The notes: generated by a model from the letters alone, not told the origin. 64,000 bases of DNA from Paenibacillus naphthalenovorans (GCF_900099895.1 NZ_FNDY01000014.1:45898-109897), one strand, 5' to 3'. Positions 8,953 through 16,771 are shown, counted from the stretch's first letter. Translations and numbers: made by a program.

Positions 8953-9741
8953 TTAAAGGGGACCGATTTTGGTAAAGCCGCCGTCTACCAGATGCGTTAA
9001 TCCCGTCATGAAGGAGGATTCCTCAGAAGCCAGGAAACCTACCAAAGCCGCAATATCCTCCGGCTTCCCGTATCTGCCTACCGGGATGCCCTTTAGATCC
9101 TCTTTTACAACCTCTTCAAACGATTTGCCGGCCTGTTCGGCTCTGTAGACGGCCAGCTGTCTCGTTCTTGCCGTATCGATATGGGCCGGGGCGACGACAT
9201 GCGTTGTGATCCCATGGGCACCGACCTCCACGCTTAACGATTCGGCAAGCGCTTGAACGGCAGCCCTCATCACATTCGATAAGTGAAGCTTCGGCAAGGG
9301 CCGGACAACCGATGACGAAGTCATATAAATCAATCTTCCCCACTGATTGTGCTGCATCTGCGGCAATACCATTCTCGTGAGTCTAATCGCCGCGTCCAAA
9401 ATGAGATGATAGGCAAAGCTCCAATCCTTGTCGGTTAATTCAAGAAATGCACCCGGTCTGGGACCGCCTGTATTATAGACCAGAATGTCGACAGAGCCCA
9501 TCGACTCCACCGCCTTACGCCCTAATTCCTCAATGGAGTCCGGGTTCGAAAAATCAGAGATCAGATAATGAACCTTGGCTCCGGTGGATTTGGCAATGTC
9601 ATCTGCGGTTTGCGGAAGCAGATCTTTCTCAATACCGCTTAAAAAGACCGTTGCTCCCTCTTGTGCCAGCTTGGCTGCGATTCCTTTTCCGATCCCTGAA
9701 CTGGATGCTGTAATTAATGCTGTTTTCCCATATAAAGGCAT
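8953..9741 (-). CDS. short-chain dehydrogenase-like protein with non-canonical active site
   Basis: A 262-residue Rossmann-fold SDR. The cofactor loop reads TASSSGIGKG (TGxxxGIG with the first Gly replaced by Ala). NTGG stands where NNAG is usual, and the C-terminal MTGLTHLVDGG is standard. Serines are present in MTSSSVV, but the expected YxxxK is replaced: the aligned stretch is LSNVMRAAV, with Ser for Tyr and Arg for Lys. An ATG at 9741 with GAGGGG upstream is preferred over the in-frame TTG at 9759. This SN-xx-R subgroup exists in other bacteria, usually annotated only as SDR, and its chemistry is not established. A degenerate relative lies at 36484. Confidence 0.88.
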   Translation of the reverse strand: MPLYGKTALITASSSGIGKGIAAKLAQEGATVFLSGIEKDLLPQTADDIAKSTGAKVHYLISDFSNPDSIEELGRKAVESMGSVDILVYNTGGPRPGAFLELTDKDWSFAYHLILDAAIRLTRMVLPQMQHNQWGRLIYMTSSSVVRPLPKLHLSNVMRAAVQALAESLSVEVGAHGITTHVVAPAHIDTARTRQLAVYRAEQAGKSFEEVVKEDLKGIPVGRYGKPEDIAALVGFLASEESSFMTGLTHLVDGGFTKIGPL

Positions 9742-9766
9742 GTCGCATTTTCCCCTCAAATTCGTT

Positions 9767-11221
9767 TTATACTTTTTCGCTGATCCCGTATTTGGAGAGC
9801 AGTTTGTCTACCAGGGCCAGACACTGACTTTTATCATAAGCCGAATACTGGGTTTGGATTCTAAGGAACATCGGATCACCGGCATAAAAGCGCTCATACA
9901 GCTCGTGACGGGAACCAAAGTCGGAAACGGCAATGTCGGCGGCCAATTTAAACAGCTTCACTTTATCATCTGCCGACACCTCGGCGCCTCTGTAATACTT
10001 TCGAATGTCGGCCGCAATCGGGCTGTTAAATACATCTGCATTGGACGGCTGATACATTAAGCCCCCGGCAAGGATCAGTTGAACAATTTCCCGCACGCGG
10101 GGATACCAACGGTTGCCTGAGTTTCGGATAGCATAGAGTGGGGTAACATTCGGCATGTAGATCCCGTCTTGATTAGGCTCGGAAGTCATTTCCGATGCCA
10201 GCACCGCCGCCCGGATCAGCTCAATGTAAGTCGTAATCTCGCCCATCATATCTTGAACATGCGGGAATTGATTCGTATTGACCATTTCCGTCGCTTTTAT
10301 GACCGTCCCGGCAATCAGCTGCAATTTCGTCTGCAGTCTGATGGAGGTTTGGTGGCCCGTAAACGCATTGGAGTTTAATTTCCAAACCGTATTGACCCTT
10401 TCGACATCCTGATAGATGAACACTCTTTCCCAAGGAACCAGCACATCGTCGAAAACAACGACACCATCGAGCTCATCGAATTGCGAAGCCAAAGGATGAT
10501 CGTATACCGAGTCGCGGGTAAACGGCTCGCGCGCAATTAATCGAACCCCCGGCGTGTTCATTGGTAAGGCGAAGGAAATGGCGTATTTGTAGTCCTTTTC
10601 CGTAGGTTTTCTCAGATGGAAAGGCCATACCAGCATCTCATCGGCGTAGGGACCCGCCGTTGCCAGCATTTTGGCTCCGCGTACAATAATCCCTTTATCC
10701 GTTTCTCTTACGACCCCGAGATAAGTAAATTCATCCGGCTGCTCTGACGGGGCTTTACCCCGGTTCACCTGCGGGTCAATCAAGACGTGGGTCAAATATA
10801 AGTCATTTTCCCTAATATATTCAAAATAATTTCGCACATGATCCGCATATTTGCCGAAAAAATCGGAATTAATGTACCAGGCGGTCATCATGGCACTCAT
10901 AAAATCCGTAGAGCGGCCCATCATGCCATAGGTTTCCTCCGCCCATACTTGATGCATTTTTCTGCGTTTGGCCAAATCGTCTTTGGATTTCGGAACCAGG
11001 AATGATGATCCGACTAGATCTCCCGTTTTCGGAGATTTAAAAAGCATATGCTCCTTTTTATCTGTTTCCCACTGGGAATCATATAAACGGGCAATCGATT
11101 TAACAGCCGGTGCAACCAACGGATGTGTCGTAGGATCTGTTATTTTTTCATTGCCGATCCATGTTTCCGGGGGATAATTTTTGAGTCTTTCAATATAATC
11201 TCTACCTTTGCGTGCTCCCAT
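9767..11221 (-). CDS. hpaB: HpaB-family phenol monooxygenase, oxygenase component
   Basis: A 484-residue HpaB-type flavin monooxygenase with all family landmarks: WAEETYGMMGRSTDFM, GAKMLATAGPYADEM, VVFDDVLVPWERVF, GHQTSIR, and SRHELYERFYAGDP near the C-terminus. It would use FADH2 from the HpaC-like protein (4285) to hydroxylate a phenol to a catechol for the operon's extradiol enzymes. It starts 3 bases after the hydrolase stop, second in the operon. A paralogue is encoded at 828 on the other strand. The longer linker regions differ between the two, so they may take different substrates. Confidence 0.93.
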   Translation of the reverse strand: MGARKGRDYIERLKNYPPETWIGNEKITDPTTHPLVAPAVKSIARLYDSQWETDKKEHMLFKSPKTGDLVGSSFLVPKSKDDLAKRRKMHQVWAEETYGMMGRSTDFMSAMMTAWYINSDFFGKYADHVRNYFEYIRENDLYLTHVLIDPQVNRGKAPSEQPDEFTYLGVVRETDKGIIVRGAKMLATAGPYADEMLVWPFHLRKPTEKDYKYAISFALPMNTPGVRLIAREPFTRDSVYDHPLASQFDELDGVVVFDDVLVPWERVFIYQDVERVNTVWKLNSNAFTGHQTSIRLQTKLQLIAGTVIKATEMVNTNQFPHVQDMMGEITTYIELIRAAVLASEMTSEPNQDGIYMPNVTPLYAIRNSGNRWYPRVREIVQLILAGGLMYQPSNADVFNSPIAADIRKYYRGAEVSADDKVKLFKLAADIAVSDFGSRHELYERFYAGDPMFLRIQTQYSAYDKSQCLALVDKLLSKYGISEKV

Positions 11222-11224
11222 GAT

Positions 11225-12091
11225 CTAAAAGCCCCCCTCTTTTACAAACGCTGTATGAACGCGATTAAATTCCTCCATACTTTCCCACTGCGGCCAATGA
11301 CCGGAGTCGTTAATGACATATAATAAGCTGCCGGGAATCCATTCCTTCAGAATGAAAGCTTCGTCCACCGTCCCGGTGGGATCATTGTCCGTCCATAAAA
11401 GTAAGGTCGGACAGGTAATTCGGTTACACCATTCCGGGCTCCATACGTAATTCTTTCTTATTTCCCAATCCTGAACAGCTACGATATGATAGACAGCTCT
11501 TTTAAATTCCGGCTGTTTGTATATTTTATAGCGGATACTCACCAGTTCATCGGTTACAAAGCTTTTATCGTAGAATAACCATTCCAGGCGGGCACGCACA
11601 TTATCGTAAGTGGCTTCTTCCACCGCCTTGATGGTTGAATTTTTCACCTGCTCCATGACCTGCGGTTTATTCGTAATGTTACCAGGCGTGTTGAGGATTA
11701 ATTTATCGATAAGCTCAGGATGATAAGCCGCCGTCCAGGCAGCGACCCATCCGCCGAGCGATTCACCCGACAAGCTCACCTTTTGCAAATGCAGGGCTTT
11801 TACCAATCCGACCAGATGATCGCTTAAATAATCAATCGTATAAGGACGGTCCGGTTTATCACTGAAGCCATGACCTACCATATCGTAAGCGATGACTCTA
11901 AATTCTTCTGCAAGTCCTGCAAAGTTCCGCGAATACGCTTCCAAATGGCCCCCCGTACCATGAACGAAAATTAGCGTTTGTTCTCCTTCGCCGGCTTCCA
12001 TGACCCTTGTCCGGATTCCATCCACATCCAGATAGTACTGCTTCAACGGCAGTCCTGCCAATTGTGTCCATATCGCAACTTTTTCCCCCAT
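11225..12091 (-). CDS. alpha/beta hydrolase, probable meta-cleavage product hydrolase
   Basis: A 288-residue alpha/beta hydrolase resembling MhpC/XylF/BphD-type carbon-carbon hydrolases, which split the ring-fission product into a carboxylic acid and 2-hydroxypenta-2,4-dienoate. It shows the oxyanion HGTGGH, the nucleophile elbow GESLGG (family norm GNSxGG), an acid in WTDNDPTG and the catalytic His in SGHWPQWE. GAGGTG precedes the ATG at 12091; the in-frame GTG at 12100 overlaps that site. It is the first gene of the operon. With the hydratase, aldolase and dehydrogenase it completes the hydrolytic branch, and no semialdehyde dehydrogenase for the oxalocrotonate branch is seen. Confidence 0.9.
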   Translation of the reverse strand: MGEKVAIWTQLAGLPLKQYYLDVDGIRTRVMEAGEGEQTLIFVHGTGGHLEAYSRNFAGLAEEFRVIAYDMVGHGFSDKPDRPYTIDYLSDHLVGLVKALHLQKVSLSGESLGGWVAAWTAAYHPELIDKLILNTPGNITNKPQVMEQVKNSTIKAVEEATYDNVRARLEWLFYDKSFVTDELVSIRYKIYKQPEFKRAVYHIVAVQDWEIRKNYVWSPEWCNRITCPTLLLWTDNDPTGTVDEAFILKEWIPGSLLYVINDSGHWPQWESMEEFNRVHTAFVKEGGF

Positions 12092-12115
12092 TGCCTTCAC
12101 CTCATTTCATTATTT

Positions 12116-12165
12116 AGATACTAGTATCTTAGTTCAATGGTATCACATAAGGTAAAAAATGTCAC
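12116..12165 (-). promoter_or_regulatory. candidate promoter and operator of the meta-cleavage operon
   Basis: A perfect 14-base palindrome AGATACTAGTATCT occupies 12116-12129, 25 bases before the first start codon. On the minus strand GTGACA (12160-12165), a 17-base spacer and TACCAT (12137-12142) form a plausible SigA promoter that would place the palindrome at the start of the transcript, a typical repressor position. An alternative, TTGAAC-17-AATAAT, would put it inside the spacer but leaves almost no leader. Its half-sites resemble those upstream of the GntR gene. Confidence 0.5.
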
Positions 12166-12169
12166 CTCA

Positions 12170-12426
12170 TTTTATAAAAAATGTGCGGTTATAGTCCGAA
12201 GCCGAAATGAAGAAAGCCCGGAGGGGTTTACATGGAGGGGCGGCTAAGCAGGCCGTTTGGCCAAGGTGTCCGCCTTCAAAGTGGCTTCGGAGCCTTCTCA
12301 CTCAGCGCTAAAGGCTCCCTGTCACCCCATCGCATCATATCATAAAAGTGATATTTTCACTGAACAATAGGCCTCTTAATCCCAATATTTTCACCGATGG
12401 TGTACTACTTCTTTCATCAAAAAACA
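12170..12426. other. gene-free spacer between two catabolic operons
   Basis: About 260 bases without a credible reading frame. It is GC-rich in the middle and contains short inverted repeats: GGCCGTTTGGCC near 12251 and GGAGCCT/AGGCTCC at 12289-12318. No T-tract follows these on the minus strand, so a terminator for the Rieske operon, which ends at 12427, is not clearly visible. No known RNA family was recognised. Confidence 0.4.
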
Positions 12427-12633
12427 TTATTTGCCGAATGGCTTGGATAAAAATTCCGTAAATACTTCAGGTTCCTGCCAGGTCAAACTTTCAAGGGCCA
12501 GAGGATCCAGTTGAATCGAATGATGTAACTTTGGTGAAGTAATTTCCAGCCTCTCCCCGTTTCTTGTATATACCTTTTTAACAATCACTTGGGTAAACTC
12601 ATTGCCGACGATGATTTGTGGTTCCGATGACAT
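12427..12633 (-). CDS. small conserved protein of ring-hydroxylating dioxygenase clusters
   Basis: A 68-residue protein with GGAGGGGG 4 bases before its ATG at 12633; the longer upstream frame overlaps the YCII-like gene and is discarded. The sequence has VGNEFTQVIVKKVYTRNGER, then LEITSP and LDPLALESLTWQ. This pattern resembles small unnamed proteins I associate with aromatic dioxygenase clusters, sometimes annotated loosely as dihydrodiol dehydrogenase although far too short for an enzyme of that kind. It is the last gene of the Rieske operon. Function unknown. Confidence 0.7.
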   Translation of the reverse strand: MSSEPQIIVGNEFTQVIVKKVYTRNGERLEITSPKLHHSIQLDPLALESLTWQEPEVFTEFLSKPFGK

Positions 12634-12655
12634 TTTCCCCCTCCTTACTTTCATT

Positions 12656-12931
12656 CTATGATTGAATTTTTGCTGATAAAGCAGCATTCCAATCCTTATA
12701 ATCATAGTCAACAACGTCATGGATAACCAAGGGATCGGCTTGGATAATGGACATAAATTCCTCTTGTGAACAGTTATAAACAATACATCCACCGCTTCCA
12801 TCGACAAACGGACCGCTTGCCAGGATGACTCCCTTTGCGCGTAATTGTTGATTGCGGTTTTCATGTTCTTCAAACCATTTTGGATTGATTTGATCCATTG
12901 GTTTTTTTATGCCTAATTGAACCAGCCACAT
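12656..12931 (-). CDS. YCII-like (YciI family) protein
   Basis: A 91-residue protein from an ATG at 12931 preceded by GGGGAG. The pattern MWLVQLGIKKP, then FEEHENRNQQLRAKGVILAS, GPFVDGSGGCIVYN and a terminal ADPLVIHDVVDYDYKDWNA is that of the YCII superfamily, small ferredoxin-like-fold proteins related to muconolactone isomerase and chlorohydroquinone dehydrochlorinase. It lies between the SDR gene and the small conserved protein gene in the Rieske operon. It may act on an intermediate, but the reaction cannot be read from the sequence. Confidence 0.8.
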   Translation of the reverse strand: MWLVQLGIKKPMDQINPKWFEEHENRNQQLRAKGVILASGPFVDGSGGCIVYNCSQEEFMSIIQADPLVIHDVVDYDYKDWNAALSAKIQS

Positions 12932-12958
12932 AGAAACACTCCCCTTCATAACTGAGTT

Positions 12959-13726
12959 CTAAACGATCGTCAATCCTCCGTCGGCGACAATCACCGAGCC
13001 TGTGACAAACGATGATTCGTCAGACGCCAAAAAGAGAGCAATATTCGCAATCTCTTCCGGCTGCGCTCCTCGACCAAGGGGCGTTGCTTCGGAAGCCACT
13101 TTATCTAACTCAGGTAACACTTCTTCCATGGCCTTTGTCATCGGCGTAATCACATACCCTGGAGCAATGGCATTGACACGGATTCCTTTTTTCGCATACG
13201 ATGCAGCGACTTGACGAGTAAACGAGATAATGGCCCCCTTTGAAGCGGAATAGGAAGGACCGCCTGGGCTGTTGATTAAGGCAGCAGTCGATGCTTTATT
13301 GATAATCGTTCCACCGTTGGCTCGTAAAAGTTCAGGAATACTATGCTTCACCACAAGGAACATACCTTTTGTGTTTATATTCTGGATTTTATCCCATTCT
13401 TCCGCACTTATTTCTTCTACAGCAATCATAAAGTTCTTATGAGCAATCCCTGCATTATTATAAACCGTAGTTAGCTTCCCAAAAGTATCGATCGTTTTTT
13501 GAATCGCTTGCTTCACTTGCTCTTCATCGGAAACGTCGCATTGAATTGCGATGGCTTCGCCGCCTGCTTCAGTCACTAGACTGGCGGTTTTTTCGATTTC
13601 TTTTGCATCCAAATCGATGACTGCCACTTTCGCTCCTTCACGGGCAAAAACAACGGCAGCTGCTCTCCCCATGCCTCCTGCTGCCCCAGTAATAAACGCA
13701 ACTTTGTTTGCTAAGCGCTTTGTCAA
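12959..13726 (-). CDS. SDR oxidoreductase, probable cis-dihydrodiol dehydrogenase
   Basis: A 255-residue classical SDR. It has the cofactor loop TGAAGGMGRA, NNAG, the catalytic serine region (KASTAALINS) and the intact YSASK (YxxxK), then the C-terminal VTGSVIVADGG. It follows the dioxygenase beta gene by 64 bases, the position of NAD-dependent cis-dihydrodiol dehydrogenases in ring-hydroxylating dioxygenase operons, so it would rearomatise the dihydrodiol to a catechol. General 3-oxoacyl reductases look similar, and the specific role rests on context. Unlike the SDR at 8953 its active site is complete. Confidence 0.85.
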   Translation of the reverse strand: MTKRLANKVAFITGAAGGMGRAAAVVFAREGAKVAVIDLDAKEIEKTASLVTEAGGEAIAIQCDVSDEEQVKQAIQKTIDTFGKLTTVYNNAGIAHKNFMIAVEEISAEEWDKIQNINTKGMFLVVKHSIPELLRANGGTIINKASTAALINSPGGPSYSASKGAIISFTRQVAASYAKKGIRVNAIAPGYVITPMTKAMEEVLPELDKVASEATPLGRGAQPEEIANIALFLASDESSFVTGSVIVADGGLTIV

Positions 13727-13790
13727 CTTCGGATTCCTCCCGGTAGGTTATTTAATTTTAATTTCAGAAACCCTGCTGAACAATGAATCC

Positions 13791-14309
13791 TTAGAAAAAG
13801 ACCCCTAAATTGTCCATACCCAGTGTCGTCTGATCGATCAATATTTCTCTTGTTTTTAATTTACATTCCTGCCCTGTCCGCGTCAGGGTATCGTTACGAA
13901 CGCAGGTAATAAGATTGTAATCCGATTCATTGCCACGACTACGGGTTAGAAGAAGGTAGCTTTTTACCTTAAATTCATCTTCAGCCGACTGCTCGATCCG
14001 TACATTAGTGATAAACCTTCTTGTACGAGAAGGCGGATCTTCTGCCCAAGCAAATTCCGTCTCAACTCGCTCAACCCGTTTTTTTAAGGAAGCATAGTTT
14101 TCCTCAAAGTGATTCATATTTCCTATAAATCCTTCCCCGTGTATTCGCTCGCGAGTCGTCCTTACAGGCATTACGTACTTGATCTCTTGATCCAGCATGT
14201 CTAACCATTTTCTAAAATCCCCACTATCCAGTACCTCTGCTTCAGCTTGCATAAATTCCAGGATTTCAAAATAAACAGGATTTCCAATTTTGATGCTTGT
14301 CGAAAGCAT
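13791..14309 (-). CDS. aromatic ring-hydroxylating dioxygenase, beta subunit
   Basis: A 172-residue protein of the small-subunit family (SnoaL-like cone fold). Evidence is the N-terminal acidic helix (EFMQAEAEVLDSGDFRKWL), DQEIKYVMPVRTTRER, and TRRFITNVRIE. The C-terminal KTREILIDQTTLGMDNLGVF, with its REI..D pattern, is typical of beta subunits. It pairs with the Rieske alpha subunit encoded 32 bases upstream to form an alpha3beta3 oxygenase. GGAGGAG precedes the ATG at 14309. Confidence 0.92.
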   Translation of the reverse strand: MLSTSIKIGNPVYFEILEFMQAEAEVLDSGDFRKWLDMLDQEIKYVMPVRTTRERIHGEGFIGNMNHFEENYASLKKRVERVETEFAWAEDPPSRTRRFITNVRIEQSAEDEFKVKSYLLLTRSRGNESDYNLITCVRNDTLTRTGQECKLKTREILIDQTTLGMDNLGVFF

Positions 14310-14341
14310 GTACTCTCCTCCTCTGCATGTTTTGGCTGTGC

Positions 14342-15688
14342 TTATTCATTGTTCTCGGTTAATAATTTATGCCATTGGCGCCAAATGTTTAATTGGTTCG
14401 CCTCGCTGTAATCTCCCTGATAAACCGTTCCAGGACCCGGCCAATCCCCTTGTTCGGGTTTGCGATCAATCCCCATACGATAAATAAATTTTAATTTCGA
14501 TGAGGCAATATATCCTTTCGTAGCCCGAGTAATGTTTTTCCACATTTCTGTGTCATCTTGTTCCAGCATGCCACTCGAACCAAATGTTCGGACATACGTC
14601 TCTCTTGCAAGCTCTTTCCACCAATCCGGCGCTTCTTTTTCGACAAGGACCCATGAAAAGACCTCCATCTCATGCGGTCCTTTCGGCACCCACTGTCTTA
14701 ATGTCAAATATGAACCTGGATTCTTTCCTGCTTCTGTTGCCCAAGAGAAATATCCAAACGACATGTTCGGGTAAATGTTCCCATGGATATAAGCAAGCCG
14801 GCTAAACGCTTTTTGATGTTCGGGTGTTAATTTCTGTTCAATCTGTTCGACGATATTTTGGGGAACACCGTAAAAAGGCGGAAGTTCATATTCGGGCGGT
14901 GCACCAATCAGTCCAAGACCATTTCCATTCTCACAAGATACATGAACCCCGTAAAACGCGAACTTCGGATCCCCACTCGGAACAATTTTTAATTGGACAG
15001 CCGATTGATGGGTCATGAAGGTATGGTAAGCATCCCCAACAAAGTTGTCGGCTCCCAGCTTCCAGTTCGATTTTACGGTCCAACGCTGCGGTACTCCGAT
15101 GACTTCCATTCCCCCATGGGTATGGCTTAACATCATATCCAGGTACCATTTCATGCTTCCTAGCTGCTCCTCTAACGGAGGAGCCGAATCATTAAAGGTG
15201 CCAAAGATAAGCCCTGCATATGTGGCAGCTCTCGCCTTTACCAGACTGTATTGGGTTTTATCAAAGGCATCACCGAAGGCCTCCTTATGTGCAGGAACTC
15301 CGATGAGATCTCCATTCTGTTTAAAAGTAAAGCCATGGTATGGACATCTAAAATGGGAAGAGTTCCCCATTTCTGAACGGCATACAGGTGATCCTCTGTG
15401 AGTACATGCGTTCAGTACGACGTTGACAACACCGCCCTCCGAACGTGAGACAATCACCTCTTCGTTCCCAATATACCTTAATACATAGTCGCCTTTATTC
15501 GGTATCTCAGATTCATGAGCAATCGGAACCCATACTTTAGAAAAAATCCTTTCGATTTCCATCTGATGAATTTCAGGATCACCGATCACTCGTGATGAAA
15601 TATACCCTTCCTCCAGATCCAGCAATTCTCTTATCTTTGTCCCGTCCGATAAACAAACATCTTCGCCTACATTTTTTTGAATCGCCAT
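14342..15688 (-). CDS. Rieske ring-hydroxylating dioxygenase, alpha subunit
   Basis: A 448-residue alpha subunit. The Rieske [2Fe-2S] motif is CTHRG at the first ligand pair and CPYHG at the second. The mononuclear iron site shows GDAYHTFMTH, very close to the naphthalene and biphenyl dioxygenase pattern, and a later QDDTEMW supplies the carboxylate. An upstream GTG at 15748 is in frame but lacks a binding site. The ATG at 15688 has GGGAG 11 bases ahead, so it is preferred. No ferredoxin or ferredoxin reductase gene is present in the cluster, so electrons must come from proteins encoded elsewhere. The substrate is unknown; the product catechol could enter the adjacent meta-cleavage operon. 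Confidence 0.93.
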   Translation of the reverse strand: MAIQKNVGEDVCLSDGTKIRELLDLEEGYISSRVIGDPEIHQMEIERIFSKVWVPIAHESEIPNKGDYVLRYIGNEEVIVSRSEGGVVNVVLNACTHRGSPVCRSEMGNSSHFRCPYHGFTFKQNGDLIGVPAHKEAFGDAFDKTQYSLVKARAATYAGLIFGTFNDSAPPLEEQLGSMKWYLDMMLSHTHGGMEVIGVPQRWTVKSNWKLGADNFVGDAYHTFMTHQSAVQLKIVPSGDPKFAFYGVHVSCENGNGLGLIGAPPEYELPPFYGVPQNIVEQIEQKLTPEHQKAFSRLAYIHGNIYPNMSFGYFSWATEAGKNPGSYLTLRQWVPKGPHEMEVFSWVLVEKEAPDWWKELARETYVRTFGSSGMLEQDDTEMWKNITRATKGYIASSKLKFIYRMGIDRKPEQGDWPGPGTVYQGDYSEANQLNIWRQWHKLLTENNE

Positions 15689-15875
15689 TTGATTAATCGC
15701 TCCCTTCTCTTGATAATGCTGTTTCAGTGCGCCCACCAAAGAAGCCACGTTGGTTAAGGAACCAACAAACTGCTGATCTGACCTGTGAATTTTAAATGAT
15801 AAGGTTCTCTATGATGAAGGAAACACTTTATTACCACCCCTTTCAAAAAAGTAATGAAATTCTAGAATATTAGTT

Positions 15876-15935
15876 TGGATGCGCTTACAACATGTGCTAT
15901 GGAATCATTATACATTTACGAAAATAGATCGTCAA
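15876..15935 (-). promoter_or_regulatory. SigA promoter with downstream cre-like site, Rieske operon
   Basis: On the minus strand, TTGACG (15930-15935), a 17-base spacer and TATAAT (15907-15912) form a near-consensus promoter. TTGTAAGCGCATCCA at 15876-15890, 16 bases downstream of the -10 box, matches the CcpA-binding cre consensus with one mismatch. A cre just past the start site is a common repression position, so carbon catabolite repression of the dioxygenase operon is predicted. Confidence 0.6.
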
Positions 15936-15958
15936 TATAAAAAAATTTTGCCAATGCC

Positions 15959-16036
15959 AGAAAAGCGGTCTGCTTTGCTTATGGCAAGCAAATCACGCAG
16001 ACCGCCGGCGAATGAGGGGAACGATATGTTTCATAC
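15959..16036. repeat. REP-like palindromic repeat, copy B
   Basis: This is the second copy of the element at 2336-2411, in the same orientation. Here the outer stem is perfect: GCGGTCTGC (15965-15973) pairs with GCAGACCGC (15997-16005), with inner arms TTTGCTT and AAGCAAA. ATGAGGGGAACG follows, as in copy A. It lies between the Rieske promoter and the end of the DedA gene. Confidence 0.7.
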
Positions 16037-16053
16037 AAGGAGAACAGTTATTT

Positions 16054-16644
16054 TTAAACCAGCCTGAGCTTACGTTTGATCACAGCGTAAATAAGTATTC
16101 CCGCCAAGACCGCAAGGGCAATGGGCGTCAAGTACTGCTTGGCCAATGGAGCTACGTGCTCCCACTGCGGGCCCAGCTTGTATCCCAGGTACACATACAG
16201 GGAAGTAATCGGGAGCATGGCCAAAAAGGTATACGCCGAAAATTTAAGCACATTCATTTTGGCTATACCGCAGGGGATTGAAATGAACGTTCGTACCCCC
16301 GGCAAAAATCGTCCGAAGAAAGCCACTCCGCCGCCATACTTTTCAAAAAAACGATCCGAGGCCTGCAGCTGCCGGGAACGGATAAAGAAATACTTTCCAT
16401 ATTTTTCAATAAACGGCCTGCCGCCATATCTCCCCAGCAGATATAAGGTGAGAGGTCCGGTGGTTCCGCCAATCGTTCCGGCCAGGATCGTCGGAAGCAA
16501 TTGAAAGTCCCCTTGAAAGACCCAGTAGCCTGCTAAAGGAAGCACGAGCTCAGCCGGCACAAATTCAAAGGTAAGGGCGATAACGAGACCGGAATAAGAC
16601 AGCCTCTTCAGGAAATGAATGAATTCAAGGATTAACCGTTCCAT
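16054..16644 (-). CDS. DedA-family membrane protein
   Basis: A 196-residue integral membrane protein of the DedA/VTT (SNARE-associated) family, whose members act as lipid-carrier flippases or in envelope homeostasis. The signature FFGRFLPGVRTFISIPCG (F-x-R-x-x-P-x-x-R) is intact. Two re-entrant regions are suggested by LVLPLAGYWV and GGTTGPLTLYLLGRYGG, and two or three C-terminal transmembrane helices follow. AAAGGAG lies ahead of the ATG at 16644. It appears monocistronic and unrelated to the aromatic genes upstream. Confidence 0.92.
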   Translation of the reverse strand: MERLILEFIHFLKRLSYSGLVIALTFEFVPAELVLPLAGYWVFQGDFQLLPTILAGTIGGTTGPLTLYLLGRYGGRPFIEKYGKYFFIRSRQLQASDRFFEKYGGGVAFFGRFLPGVRTFISIPCGIAKMNVLKFSAYTFLAMLPITSLYVYLGYKLGPQWEHVAPLAKQYLTPIALAVLAGILIYAVIKRKLRLV

Positions 16645-16771
16645 TGAAAACTCCTTTATATAAATTGGAAATCTATCCTACTTATTATAGAAAATAGTAT
16701 CCGCCTGTTTCAAGTGATCCCGGAATCCAACCAGGGACCTGCCGCGGCCGATCCCTGTGTTGATTCTAACA

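Noticed and set aside
12239..12320. Possible riboswitch or terminator in the spacer between the catabolic operons
   Set aside because: Short inverted repeats are present but without a T-tract, and no known aptamer motif was recognised.
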